DNA of 64,000 bases. Origin: Fibrobacter sp. GTDB taxonomy: Bacteria > Fibrobacterota > Fibrobacteria > Fibrobacterales > Fibrobacteraceae. Position 1 is the first letter of the stretch. The number at the start of each line of letters is the position of its first letter. Under the pieces are notes generated by a model. The model had not been told where the DNA came from, did not search any database, and saw only the letters and a list, made by a program, of their open reading frames with translations. Made by a program: the position numbers and the translations under genes. Positions 1 to 8,721 of the stretch are shown here, piece after piece. The stretch spans positions 62,001-126,000 of the forward strand of contig JAKSIJ010000003.1 in NCBI GenBank assembly GCA_024398875.1, given 5' to 3'.

Positions 1-2724
1 GGGGAGAAGCTGCAAGTCAACTCCAGTTTTCACGTCTTCATCGTGAATGCTGATGGAACGTGCAAAGACTTTTGCTCCCGGCAACTCATTGAGGCTAAGG
101 CCCGGCATAACTGCCGCTGCATTCTGGTCCAAAACGGCTTGACCGCCGAAGACGGAAAGGAGCTTGGAATCCTTAGGCAGGTAGTGGAGAGACAGTCCGT
201 TTGCACCGGTAGTCCAGTGAGATTCAATTGCGCAATCAAACTGATGGCTCTGATTCAGGAAGTCAATGTCTTCTTGAGTCATGTCAGAAAGAAGCAGTGT
301 CTTTCCGCCATTCTTGGTCACATCCACAATCTTATTCAAGATTTCATCGGGCCAGGAACTGAGGTTTGCCGTAAAGATAATCTGCTCCGGTCCAGAAAGT
401 GCAGCCAAGGCATCGCTGGATTCTTCGCTATTATCTAGGAAACAGACCTTCTTGATGGAATCTTTCACATTGACAGATTCCAGCACAATCAGTTCTTCGA
501 AAGCGGAATGGATTTCCTTTCCATTGTTCTTCAAAGTTTGTTTGATTTGGAATTTTCCTGTGGTCTTGGGAGCAATTAAAGTACATACTCCAAGCTGAGT
601 CAAGCTTGTCTTACCTGCAGGTTCATTTGGAGTAAGATTCTTTGTGCTGAGGACCTTTCCGTTTCCATCCATCAATGCAATTTCCACAGAAATGTTTTCC
701 AGACGACTGTTGTTGAGGAGAGTCACCTGGAAAGAGACCTCGCTTTGAGGGGCGACCACATGTTCCAGTTCGCTAATGAGAACGCGACTAGGAGTGGTTA
801 TTTCTTTAGCAAATCCTTCAAAGCCCTTGCTCACGCGATTTTCATCACAGAATCCGCTAAAGTCTGTTCCAAAGTCAGCCCATTCCGAGAGGAAGAAGCC
901 TGAAACCTGAGGATTGCTCTGGAATGCGGTAATCTGATCCAACTTACTCTTTATGCCAATGCGGCTTGCATCTGCAATGAACGCATCTAAATTGTTCCAT
1001 ACCGACTCAGGAGAAGCAATAAACGTATCCATCGCCTTATAAACATTCTTGATGGACTTTTGAATCTTGGCACTACGCGGTCCCTTGATGGTGGTTGCCT
1101 TCTTGGGGAGAAGCGAGTGATTCTTTAGGGTGACGAGAAGTTTGTTTTCCACTCCGTCTGCCACATTTTCATCTTCATCCTGGAAGCGGCTATCGCCGAG
1201 GCCAGCGTCGGGCACGGTAAATTCTTCTTCGTCCTTGTCAAACAAGTGGGCGAGGAAGTGGCTATAGCTTGCATTGGGGCAAAGCCGCGGATTCACACGC
1301 AATGAGGAATAGGTGGAAATCCTATCAACGGTCACCGGAAGAAGCTTGCCCGTATCCTTATGGAAATTGCCTTCATTATCCAGATAGATACTATCAAGAT
1401 TGCTGATGACAGGGCGAGTCATATCCACGGGGCTGATGGTGTTCAGAAGTTTGTTTCCGTTTTGCAGCATGAAGGTGCCATTTTCGGAGCCAAGAACCCA
1501 AACGGCAATGCATGGATGATTGTGCTGTTCCTTGACGATATCGTTAATAAGCTTCTTTGCAATTTCCAAGCCCTGCGCAGTTGAACGCATGGTATGGATG
1601 GGGAATTCCTGAAATACCAGAAGACCAATTTCATCGCAAATATCAAGTGCTTCATTGCTCAAGGGAGCGCCGCAACTACGAATTGCGTTGAATCCTGCGG
1701 CTTTCACGGCTTGAAGGTCTTTCTTCAACTTCGGGTTATCCTGGGTCCAAAGTCCGCCTTCACTCCACTGCTGGTTGTAGCATACACCTTGAATTTTGAG
1801 AATAGCGTCATTCAGGTAGTAGTCGCCCTTGATACAGTCAAACTTCCGGAAGGAGAATGTCCGAACAACAGGAAAGGTGTACTCGGGAGCCTTGCCCTTG
1901 TTGCCCTTGATTTCAAGTTGGACTTCCACCGCGAACATATTGGGGCGGTCCAGGCTCCAAATGCACTTGTCGCGCTTCCAATCCTTAATGGAAAGAACGA
2001 TGCGTGGAGTCGCGTTTTCCTTATCCAGCTTAATGTCTTTATAGAATTCGTACACATCACCGGCAGAATTTCGCATCAGAATGCGGATGCGGGCCTGGAA
2101 ACCTCTGGGGTTATTGAGGGAAATGTCTAGAGCAACACGCTCCTGGTCCATATCGGGCTCAACATGCACGTCAGAAACGAAGGCCGTATTGCCCAAAATC
2201 AAATCTACATGCCCAAAAATACCGCCAAAGGGGTACTTCATCCAAGGAAGACCTACGGGAACCTCGCTGGGGTGAACAAAGCGGTCATCTGCGCCCTCTT
2301 CACTTTCACGGCCAAAGTCGATACGGCCATTTGCAGAGCCCATGTTGGCTACACGAACGCAAAGGACGTTTTCTTCGCCTAATTTAATGGCTTTTTGGGT
2401 TTCTACAATAAAGGGGGTATAGGCACCAAAATGGGTGGCCAAACGAATGCCATTGAGCCAAATGGTAGCATGGCTTGCTATGCGTTCAAAACGGAGGAAT
2501 ATGCGTTTTGCGACCTGTTTTTCATCCTCAATGGTGAAGCGTTTGAAATAGTAGGCGCAATCCTGGGACATGGTGACTTTTTCAAAAGAGCGTTCCCAAA
2601 CATGAGGAACAGTTACCTTCTCCGTATCTTCAGGGTAGGTGGCATACCAACGATTGGACATACCAGAATCTTCGGTATCCCATTTCATCTGCCATTCGCC
2701 GTCAAGATGCATAATTGTGTTCAT
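1..2724 (-). CDS. glycoside hydrolase family 2-like protein (C-terminus beyond window)
   Basis: The minus-strand frame is open from the ATG at 2724 to the window edge (908 codons), so the end of the protein is missing. AAAGGACC lies about 8 nt before the ATG. The N-terminus has the GH2 sugar-binding domain pattern (about residues 5-130), then an immunoglobulin-like domain and a TIM-barrel part (about 270-620) with HNHPCIAVW at 401-409. No signal peptide is seen, so the enzyme should be cytoplasmic and act on imported oligosaccharides. The acid/base glutamate usually follows Asn (GNE); here the site reads GSEN with Glu414 after Ser413. The nucleophile region around EEFTVPDAGLGD also lacks the usual Glu. 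Family membership is fairly sure; substrate and catalytic competence are not. Confidence 0.75.
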   Translation of the reverse strand, partial: MNTIMHLDGEWQMKWDTEDSGMSNRWYATYPEDTEKVTVPHVWERSFEKVTMSQDCAYYFKRFTIEDEKQVAKRIFLRFERIASHATIWLNGIRLATHFGAYTPFIVETQKAIKLGEENVLCVRVANMGSANGRIDFGRESEEGADDRFVHPSEVPVGLPWMKYPFGGIFGHVDLILGNTAFVSDVHVEPDMDQERVALDISLNNPRGFQARIRILMRNSAGDVYEFYKDIKLDKENATPRIVLSIKDWKRDKCIWSLDRPNMFAVEVQLEIKGNKGKAPEYTFPVVRTFSFRKFDCIKGDYYLNDAILKIQGVCYNQQWSEGGLWTQDNPKLKKDLQAVKAAGFNAIRSCGAPLSNEALDICDEIGLLVFQEFPIHTMRSTAQGLEIAKKLINDIVKEQHNHPCIAVWVLGSENGTFMLQNGNKLLNTISPVDMTRPVISNLDSIYLDNEGNFHKDTGKLLPVTVDRISTYSSLRVNPRLCPNASYSHFLAHLFDKDEEEFTVPDAGLGDSRFQDEDENVADGVENKLLVTLKNHSLLPKKATTIKGPRSAKIQKSIKNVYKAMDTFIASPESVWNNLDAFIADASRIGIKSKLDQITAFQSNPQVSGFFLSEWADFGTDFSGFCDENRVSKGFEGFAKEITTPSRVLISELEHVVAPQSEVSFQVTLLNNSRLENISVEIALMDGNGKVLSTKNLTPNEPAGKTSLTQLGVCTLIAPKTTGKFQIKQTLKNNGKEIHSAFEELIVLESVNVKDSIKKVCFLDNSEESSDALAALSGPEQIIFTANLSSWPDEILNKIVDVTKNGGKTLLLSDMTQEDIDFLNQSHQFDCAIESHWTTGANGLSLHYLPKDSKLLSVFGGQAVLDQNAAAVMPGLSLNELPGAKVFARSISIHDEDVKTGVDLQLLP

Positions 2725-2753
2725 GAATCAAGGTCCTTTATAAATTTTCATGG

Positions 2754-2761
2754 CAAAAATA
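2754..2761 (-). promoter_or_regulatory. TAnnTTTG-type -10 element of the GH2 gene
   Basis: On the minus strand TATTTTTG lies 29 nt before the GH2 start codon. It matches the Bacteroidetes-type -7 consensus TAnnTTTG that recurs upstream of other genes in this window. No clear -35 box is seen. Confidence 0.4.
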
Positions 2762-2782
2762 GCAATTTTTTGGCATAATCCC

Positions 2783-2813
2783 TTTACTTTTCTATAAATC
2801 CTTGCTAAATTTG
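2783..2813 (+). promoter_or_regulatory. rplU-rpmA promoter
   Basis: TTTACT (2783-2788), a 17-nt spacer, then TAAATTTG (2806-2813), 33 nt before the rplU ATG. The second box matches both a sigma-70 -10 hexamer (TAAATT) and the TAnnTTTG form. Confidence 0.5.
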
Positions 2814-2846
2814 GGTCTCCAATAGCAACCTAAAAAGGATTACAAA

Positions 2847-3332
2847 ATGTATTCTATTGTTGAAACAGGTGGTTTCCAGTATAAAGTCGAACTCGGCAAG
2901 ACCTACAAGGTTCCGACCATCGACGCAGCTGTTGGTTCCGAACTGGAGCTCAAGTCCGTTCTTCTTTTCGCAGGAAAAGAAGTGCAAATCGGCACCCCTG
3001 TCCTGAATGATGCTTCCGTCAAGGTTGAAGTTCTCGACCACGGCAAATACGATACCATTATCGTGTTCAAGAAGAAGCGTCGTACCCGTTACGAACGTCG
3101 TAACGGTCATCGTCAGGGCTATACCGAGGTGCTCGTAACGGAAATCCGCTCCGGCGCAGAATCCGCAACTGTTGAACCTCAAGTTATTACCCGCAACCGC
3201 GCTCGCGTGGCTGCCCTTGCTAAGCAGAAGGCTCAGAACAAGCCGCTCACTCGCAAGGAAAAGATCGCTCAGGGTATCGCTAAGCCTGCAAAGGTTAAGA
3301 AGAACTCTCTGCGTAAGGCTAAGGAGGCTTAA
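2847..3332 (+). CDS. rplU: 50S ribosomal protein L21 with long basic C-terminal extension
   Basis: Residues 1 to about 103 are a normal bacterial L21 (start MYSIVETGGFQYKV; middle FKKKRRTRYERRNGHRQGY), which binds 23S rRNA in the large subunit. The usual L21 is about 103 residues; this one has 161, with an extra tail of about 58 residues rich in Lys, Ala and Arg. AAAGG lies about 7 nt before the ATG. rpmA follows after 3 nt, the common rplU-rpmA pair. The tail is in frame and free of stops, so it is probably real. Confidence 0.96.
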   Translation: MYSIVETGGFQYKVELGKTYKVPTIDAAVGSELELKSVLLFAGKEVQIGTPVLNDASVKVEVLDHGKYDTIIVFKKKRRTRYERRNGHRQGYTEVLVTEIRSGAESATVEPQVITRNRARVAALAKQKAQNKPLTRKEKIAQGIAKPAKVKKNSLRKAKEA

Positions 3333-3335
3333 TCC

Positions 3336-3596
3336 ATGGCACATAAGAAAGGTCAAGGTTCCGTACGTAACGGCCGCGATAGTAACGCCAAATATCTTGG
3401 TGTGAAAAAGTATGCGGGCGAATCCGTCAAGGCTGGCAACATCATCGTTCGTCAGCGCGGCTCCCACTTCCACAATGGCACCAACGTTGGCATGGGCAGA
3501 GATTTCACTCTGTTCTCCCTGGTTGATGGCGTGGTGAAGTTCGAACGCCTCGATGCAAAGCGCCAGAAGGTCTCCGTTTATCCGGAAGAAGCCTAA
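3336..3596 (+). CDS. rpmA: 50S ribosomal protein L27
   Basis: The protein has 86 residues and starts [16 protein letters not shown], so it has no cleavable N-terminal extension of the Firmicute kind. L27 sits near the peptidyl-transferase centre, and its basic N-terminus reaches toward the tRNA acceptor ends. The [19 protein letters not shown] segment is diagnostic. It is co-transcribed with rplU and followed at once by a strong terminator. Confidence 0.97.
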   Translation: MAHKKGQGSVRNGRDSNAKYLGVKKYAGESVKAGNIIVRQRGSHFHNGTNVGMGRDFTLFSLVDGVVKFERLDAKRQKVSVYPEEA

Positions 3597-3619
3597 TCCG
3601 CTTTATTCGAATTTGAAAG

Positions 3620-3649
3620 CCGGACGTGAAAACGTCCGGTTTTCTTTTT
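3620..3649 (+). terminator. rho-independent terminator of rplU-rpmA
   Basis: A perfect 8-bp stem CCGGACGT/ACGTCCGG with a GAAA tetraloop is followed by a T-rich run. Confidence 0.9.
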
Positions 3650-3665
3650 GTATATAAAACTCTTG

Positions 3666-3694
3666 TTGTGCCCTAGCAACGAATTTGCTAAATT
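3666..3694 (+). promoter_or_regulatory. promoter of the 3702 lipoprotein gene, leaderless geometry
   Basis: TTGTGC (3666-3671), a 17-nt spacer and TAAATT (3689-3694) are followed by only 7 nt before the ATG at 3702. Transcription would begin at the start codon. No Shine-Dalgarno sequence is present. Confidence 0.45.
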
Positions 3695-3701
3695 GTTTGC
3701 G

Positions 3702-6020
3702 ATGCGTAAATCTCTATACATGTTATTATCAATACTCATCTTGGCAGCCTTTTCTGCCTGCTCTGATGATGATGACGATGTTGAATACCTGTTTGATAGA
3801 GAATCTACGGAATTGAAAGTCCTTCGCAGTTGTGCTGACGCAAAAGATACTTCTTCCTGCTATAGGCTCCAATACCATTATCCCATCCAAACAGAAGATC
3901 TTGCCTACATCCACATGTGGTTAGATACAACAGTTGTGGACGATACTTCCAAATCAGTTTCTTCTAAACAAATTGAGAATGCAACAAAATCCTACAAATA
4001 CCCACAGGGAACTTCTGCCTTATATGATACCATTGATTTAACAGAAATGGTTGCCCCCTATTTGAAAACATACGATAGCCTGCAAGTTGCATTATTCTGC
4101 GAATATACAGATGACGATGATGAAGGGTCAGTACAACGTGTCTATCTGCATTTTGGAGATGATATTCCTCCAGCACGTGTTTCCATCTACGATTCCGTTT
4201 GGACCACAGGCGTGATGTTGGAATGGTTCCGGCCTACGGATCAGACGGATTTTTACTCGCCTTCAGAACTTTCTGGTCCCATCGTCGGATACAATTTGGA
4301 ACTGTATTCGCCCAACAAGAATGAGGACTTGCGTAATGTCAAATTAATGCTAACAACTCCTGATGGTCTGGATTACGAAGGAAATGTATACTATAAACGT
4401 CATGCACGTATCTATTCCAATAATGATTCCATTTGGGTGGGTGAAGTGGCTCATGCCGACAATGCAAAGAACTACCTCCGTATCGCCGTTATAGATGGAA
4501 AGGGCTTCAATTTTGATGCAGATTCCATGAACCGTTACCGCATGGTGATAGAGGGCTTAAAGCCTGAATCGCAATACACGATTGGTATTTCTGCATGGGA
4601 TTCCAGTGGAAATTCTTCTGGAACGGAGGGCACATCAACTGCAGAGAATAATCAACTCTTCATTACAACAGATTCCATTGCTCCTTTGATGCCCACAAAA
4701 ATCTGGACATTGGCCGACACGCTATTCCCAGGTTACGCTAGACTAGATAGCAACAATCGTTTGCGTATTTTTTGGAGTCAAAGTGTAGATCCCAAATATT
4801 CAAACCATCCTATTACGGTGGATAGTGTGCTACATGTTCCAGATACCTGCTGGATAAAGGAATGCTACGATACAGTGGCAAGTTACATTGTGGAATGGTA
4901 CAATTCCTTTGAAAAGAAGTGGGAAAAATATTCCTATGCCGGTGGGGAAGGGCGTTATTCAAAAATGTATGCCTTAAGTGGAGATACAATGAAAGTGTCC
5001 ACTAAAGGGACTTTTGTGACAGATACCATTCGCTGGGTTTCTCCGGGAGATACCATTATCTTGCGTATTCGCTCCATTGATAAATCAGGTTTTTATTCAG
5101 TGGCTTTAATTGATACCATTGCTGTATCACCCGGAAAATACGCAAAAGATTTGGAATGTCCCGAAGGCTTTGCTGCTGTTTCCACAGGAGATACATCTTT
5201 CTTCTGTATGGAAAAATTAGAACATCAAGTAGACAGCCTCTTTGCAAACAATGTTCTTCATTCCGAAGCAAAGGCTGCCTGTGAGGCCATTTCTGCCAGC
5301 GGTTTCAGTGTATCGTTGTGTAAGGAGCGCGACTGGGAACTGGTTTGCCTTTCTGGAGGAACGCTCGCCTATGGCGTTATTGAAGAAGAGAATGTTGACG
5401 CAACGGAATATTTGTTTAGTTACTGCAATGTCGCAACAAATGATTCATTATCGGCGAAAAACATTTCCAAACGCGATAAGCGTTGTGTAAACCCCATGGG
5501 GATTCGTGATTTGCCGGGCCAATACCAAGAGTGGGTTCTGGGTCGTTCCGAAGACACCATTGCTGTCGTAAAGGGCTCGAGTTATAAAGTATTCAATGGG
5601 CTGGACCGAGAATCCATTGCTCTTTGCACAAACCATTCTACGCCTTATTATACCCGTTTGGAGTGGACCACGGACTCTGTCTATCTCTATCGTGAAGGCT
5701 CAAAGGTAGATACGGTTTTTGTTGCAGATACTTCAAGAACCTTATACAAGATTCTCACAAAAAAAGATTTCAAGGATTCTCTCCAATTCTTTACGGTAAA
5801 GGATTCTTCGGGTAATGTCATTGGTACAGACTACGCTCCTTATGCAGAATACAAGAAGGGCGGAGACGCATGGCTGAAAAAGCTGGCCAATGGATTGATA
5901 TACGAACCCAGCAGTATTAAAGTTGTGTTCCTTACGGGTGAAAAAGTGCAGTATCGCGAGGCCGCAGCCTTCTATAAATCACCGACCATAGGGTTCCGCT
6001 GTTGCGCCTATCCAGAGTAG
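3702..6020 (+). CDS. lipoprotein with fibronectin-like and sulfatase-modifying-factor-like domains
   Basis: The start chosen gives a lipoprotein signal (MRKSLYMLLSILILAAFSAC, lipobox Cys at 20) followed by an Asp-rich linker, so the product should be anchored on the cell surface or outer membrane. The middle (about 150-490) looks like fibronectin type III repeats. The C-terminal 280 residues resemble the FGE-sulfatase/C-type-lectin fold, with EWV near the middle and IGFRCC at the end, interrupted by an insert of about 90 residues. Length is 772 residues. It is probably a surface-exposed binding protein; no enzymatic residues were identified. Confidence 0.7.
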   Translation: MRKSLYMLLSILILAAFSACSDDDDDVEYLFDRESTELKVLRSCADAKDTSSCYRLQYHYPIQTEDLAYIHMWLDTTVVDDTSKSVSSKQIENATKSYKYPQGTSALYDTIDLTEMVAPYLKTYDSLQVALFCEYTDDDDEGSVQRVYLHFGDDIPPARVSIYDSVWTTGVMLEWFRPTDQTDFYSPSELSGPIVGYNLELYSPNKNEDLRNVKLMLTTPDGLDYEGNVYYKRHARIYSNNDSIWVGEVAHADNAKNYLRIAVIDGKGFNFDADSMNRYRMVIEGLKPESQYTIGISAWDSSGNSSGTEGTSTAENNQLFITTDSIAPLMPTKIWTLADTLFPGYARLDSNNRLRIFWSQSVDPKYSNHPITVDSVLHVPDTCWIKECYDTVASYIVEWYNSFEKKWEKYSYAGGEGRYSKMYALSGDTMKVSTKGTFVTDTIRWVSPGDTIILRIRSIDKSGFYSVALIDTIAVSPGKYAKDLECPEGFAAVSTGDTSFFCMEKLEHQVDSLFANNVLHSEAKAACEAISASGFSVSLCKERDWELVCLSGGTLAYGVIEEENVDATEYLFSYCNVATNDSLSAKNISKRDKRCVNPMGIRDLPGQYQEWVLGRSEDTIAVVKGSSYKVFNGLDRESIALCTNHSTPYYTRLEWTTDSVYLYREGSKVDTVFVADTSRTLYKILTKKDFKDSLQFFTVKDSSGNVIGTDYAPYAEYKKGGDAWLKKLANGLIYEPSSIKVVFLTGEKVQYREAAAFYKSPTIGFRCCAYPE

Positions 6021-6026
6021 TTTCTT

Positions 6027-6290
6027 ATGCAGGCACACTGTTCAAAATGCGGTAGAGAATTCGTTGAACGGGTTGGCATGGGCCCTCTTGAAAGCGTTAT
6101 GGCTATCAAGTTACGGAATGCTTTGGGAAATTTCTGTCCAGAATGTCAAGCGGAACTCCGCACAACAAAAAAGGGCCGCTGGACCCTTAGATTTTTGACT
6201 TTAAAAGTTGTTCTAATTAGCGCCGGAATATTGCTGGTAATTTTTGCAATCTTTGCCGCACTAATTCTAGCATTAACTTTCGCTTTGTAA
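6027..6290 (+). CDS. small zinc-ribbon membrane protein
   Basis: The 87-residue protein has an N-terminal zinc ribbon (CSKCGRE and CPEC pairs, residues 5-40) and one C-terminal transmembrane segment of about 25 hydrophobic residues. It starts 6 nt after the lipoprotein stop without a clear ribosome binding site, so translation may be coupled. Function is unknown. Its stop codon lies in the loop of a hairpin shared with the convergent gene. Confidence 0.65.
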   Translation: MQAHCSKCGREFVERVGMGPLESVMAIKLRNALGNFCPECQAELRTTKKGRWTLRFLTLKVVLISAGILLVIFAIFAALILALTFAL

Positions 6291-6301
6291 TCTGCGAAAG
6301 T
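6276..6301. terminator. hairpin between convergent genes
   Basis: A perfect 8-bp stem ACTTTCGC/GCGAAAGT with a 10-nt loop lies between the two convergent stop codons and overlaps both gene ends. It has no long T-run on either side, so it may act as a weak bidirectional terminator or 3'-end stabiliser. Confidence 0.4.
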
Positions 6302-6756
6302 CAATTCACCACAATCTTCTTGTAGTTTTTAGCATTTCCAATCCAAAGCTTTACCAGCAACTCTTCAAGAGATGCGGTAGAAACATTCTCTGGATCTGCA
6401 TCCTGAATCTCATCCGAAATCAGATTTGCCTGAGTCAGGTTCAGCATCCCGTAATACATGGCTTCCATAAGCTGCGACGCAAACTTTGGCGACACATTGG
6501 CTACCGTATCCATATCATTCAATGGAGGAAGCATATTGTTGTCGGGGCTGAACTGGTCCAGGTTATCCATAGTCCACATGTCGGCGGCTTTAGACATATC
6601 AGGGGAAGGAGCAACCTTCTTTAAAAGTTCCTGATACTCCTTCCATTCCTTGTCCGTAGTCTTACCTGCACGGCGAACATTGCGCAAGAAGGAGAGGACC
6701 GCATAGTAGAGGTCCTTTTCCTTTTGGTTCTGTTCCTTTGTGGTAATCTGAATCAT
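6301..6756 (-). CDS. hypothetical protein, last gene of the purH group
   Basis: The 151-residue soluble protein has no recognised family. It has a helical, charged N-terminus (EKDLYYAVLSFLRNVRRAG) and a C-terminal helical part. It begins 10 nt after the AICAR transformylase gene on the same strand, so it is almost certainly co-transcribed with it. No signal peptide or membrane segment is seen. Confidence 0.6.
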   Translation of the reverse strand: MIQITTKEQNQKEKDLYYAVLSFLRNVRRAGKTTDKEWKEYQELLKKVAPSPDMSKAADMWTMDNLDQFSPDNNMLPPLNDMDTVANVSPKFASQLMEAMYYGMLNLTQANLISDEIQDADPENVSTASLEELLVKLWIGNAKNYKKIVVN

Positions 6757-6766
6757 TTATACCAAA

Positions 6767-7819
6767 TTAATGACGGAAATGACGCATTCCAGTGAAGACC
6801 ATTGCCACACCGAGCTTGTCGCATGCTTCAATGGACAGATTGTCCTTTTTGGAACCACCCGGTTGCACAATATACTGGACACCAGCGGCGGCGGCGGCTT
6901 CGACGTTATCTGGGAACGGGAAGAATGCATCGGAGCCCATCACAACTTCGCTGAAAATTTTCTTTTCCAGTGCCTTGAGGCCAGCCTTGTCGATGCACTT
7001 GCCCTTTTCGTTGAAGAACTTCTGGGCGGCCTTCATGCGAGCAACGTTGTCGCGAACGCGGGGCTGGCAGAGGCGGAGATTACTATCAATGCGGTTGGGC
7101 TGACCGGGGCCAAGACCTATAACCTGGAAGTATCCACGAGCGTATTCATAACCCATGACGATTGCGTTGCTCTTGGTGTGTTTAGTGACGATCCAGGTGA
7201 AGCGGGCGAGGGCTTCCTTGTTCTTTGCAAACTTCTTCTTGGTAACGCATTCAAACTTTTCGTAAACATCAACGTCACGGTCCTGAACCAGCATGCCGCC
7301 AATCACGTGTTTGTAAACCTTGCACTTTGTAGCCTTCTTGATTTCGCCAACTTCCAGAAGACGAATGTCCTTGGACTTGTTCTTGAGGAATTCAAGGGCG
7401 TCGGCGTCGAATGCAGGGGCAAGGAGGATTTCAACGAAACGACCTTTAAGGAGCAACGCTGTCTTCAGGTCCACCTTCTTGGTGACGGCAATAACGGAAC
7501 CGAATGCGGACACCGGGTCACCTTCCCATGCGGCTTCAAAAGCCTTATCGAGAGTTTTGCCCGTAGCAAGGCCACATGGGTTCATGTGCTTCACGATGAC
7601 AACAGCATTTTCGCCTGCGAATTCACGAGCCATTTCGAGGGCGGCATCGGCATCAACAATGTTGTTGTAGGAAAGTTCCTTACCATGGAGTTGCTTTGCC
7701 GTGGCGAGACTTGCTTCCGTGCAAGTGGGGTCACGGTAGAAAACAGCGGACTGATGAGAGTTTTCACCATAGCGCATAGATACGGGGTCAACAAACTTCA
7801 ACTTCAAATCTTTAGACAT
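6767..7819 (-). CDS. purH: AICAR formyltransferase (stand-alone PurH transformylase domain)
   Basis: The enzyme transfers a formyl group from 10-formyl-tetrahydrofolate to AICAR, the penultimate step of IMP synthesis. The 350 residues match only the C-terminal transformylase half of bifunctional PurH (usually about 520 residues). The sequence starts where that domain starts (RYGENSHQSAVFY) and keeps the catalytic KHMNPCG motif. The N-terminal IMP cyclohydrolase (MGS-like) domain is missing, and no frame for it lies upstream. AAAGGA precedes the ATG. The cyclohydrolase must be encoded elsewhere or replaced. Confidence 0.88.
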   Translation of the reverse strand: MSKDLKLKFVDPVSMRYGENSHQSAVFYRDPTCTEASLATAKQLHGKELSYNNIVDADAALEMAREFAGENAVVIVKHMNPCGLATGKTLDKAFEAAWEGDPVSAFGSVIAVTKKVDLKTALLLKGRFVEILLAPAFDADALEFLKNKSKDIRLLEVGEIKKATKCKVYKHVIGGMLVQDRDVDVYEKFECVTKKKFAKNKEALARFTWIVTKHTKSNAIVMGYEYARGYFQVIGLGPGQPNRIDSNLRLCQPRVRDNVARMKAAQKFFNEKGKCIDKAGLKALEKKIFSEVVMGSDAFFPFPDNVEAAAAAGVQYIVQPGGSKKDNLSIEACDKLGVAMVFTGMRHFRH

Positions 7820-7869
7820 ATTTTTCCTTTGGTTGTTTTAACAATTTAATAATTCTTTTTGTTCCTGTT

Positions 7870-8694
7870 TTAGAAGAGGCTGGCTGGAGGATTGTTATCG
7901 TCCATACCAGGAAGATCTGGATTTGGAGGAAGGTTATCTAGAGGATCTTCAGGTTCCACCGTCAAGTTATAGTAGACGTTATTCTTCAGTTCATCTTCAA
8001 TATAGAAGAGGGTTCCACCCATAGCACTTCCGCATCCGGCGCAGGCACCCTGATAGCGGATTTTTAGATGGTCATCGTCTGTCAACTCCAAAATTTCCAG
8101 GTCGCCGCCATCCCCCTGGAGTGTTCCGCGAACTGTCTGACGAAGCCACTCCTCAATTTTTTCGATTCTTTGAATCTTCGTCAATGCTCTCCATTCAGCA
8201 TCGGCTTCTGCACGGCCTTCAGCGCTCTGGGTGCGATACTTGATGCGTTCCATCTTCTCGCGAACGAGAATCGCAGTTCCTTTCTTCTCGGGATAGACTT
8301 CCTTGATTTTTTTAATAAGGGTCTGAAGTTGCCCGATTTCTGCGGCATTTTCAGGAATTGCCCGCACATCGGCCGTATCACGAAGAGATTCCTCAATGCT
8401 TGTAGCAGTAATAGCGCAGGCTTCATCAATAGTCTTCTGCTGAATCATTTTGCAGAAAGTGTCTGCCAAAGCCGTAAATATGGGGCCGCCATAAGTAAAG
8501 AAACGAGTCTCCAGAATCTTGTCGCAGTCCGGGTCAATCATCAAATAAACTTTAAGGCTGGCTTCTTTTACATCAACGAGAGCAAGTCCTTTCTCATCAG
8601 CTTCAATCTGGAAGATAGCACCCCGATACTTCGGAGCTTTAGCCACTTCCTGCGCCTTTTGAGAGAGTTGCGTAATAATGTTTTCTTCTGACAT
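7870..8694 (-). CDS. NifU-like protein with degenerate IscU domain
   Basis: The C-terminal domain (about 170-250) is a NifU/Nfu domain with GDGGDLEILEL and the cluster-binding pair CAGC in GACAGCGSAMGG, so it should carry or transfer a 4Fe-4S cluster. The N-terminal part (about 20-130) aligns with the IscU scaffold (RFFTYGG..., IDEACAIT), but the three scaffold cysteines are absent: the YGCGS position reads YGGPI. The tail is rich in Pro, Asn and Asp. The gene lies 50 nt before purH in the same direction and 27 nt after an AsmA-like gene. A carrier role without de novo assembly is inferred. Confidence 0.75.
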   Translation of the reverse strand: MSEENIITQLSQKAQEVAKAPKYRGAIFQIEADEKGLALVDVKEASLKVYLMIDPDCDKILETRFFTYGGPIFTALADTFCKMIQQKTIDEACAITATSIEESLRDTADVRAIPENAAEIGQLQTLIKKIKEVYPEKKGTAILVREKMERIKYRTQSAEGRAEADAEWRALTKIQRIEKIEEWLRQTVRGTLQGDGGDLEILELTDDDHLKIRYQGACAGCGSAMGGTLFYIEDELKNNVYYNLTVEPEDPLDNLPPNPDLPGMDDNNPPASLF

Positions 8695-8721
8695 ATTTCT
8701 TAATTCTGCATTCCTAATTCA

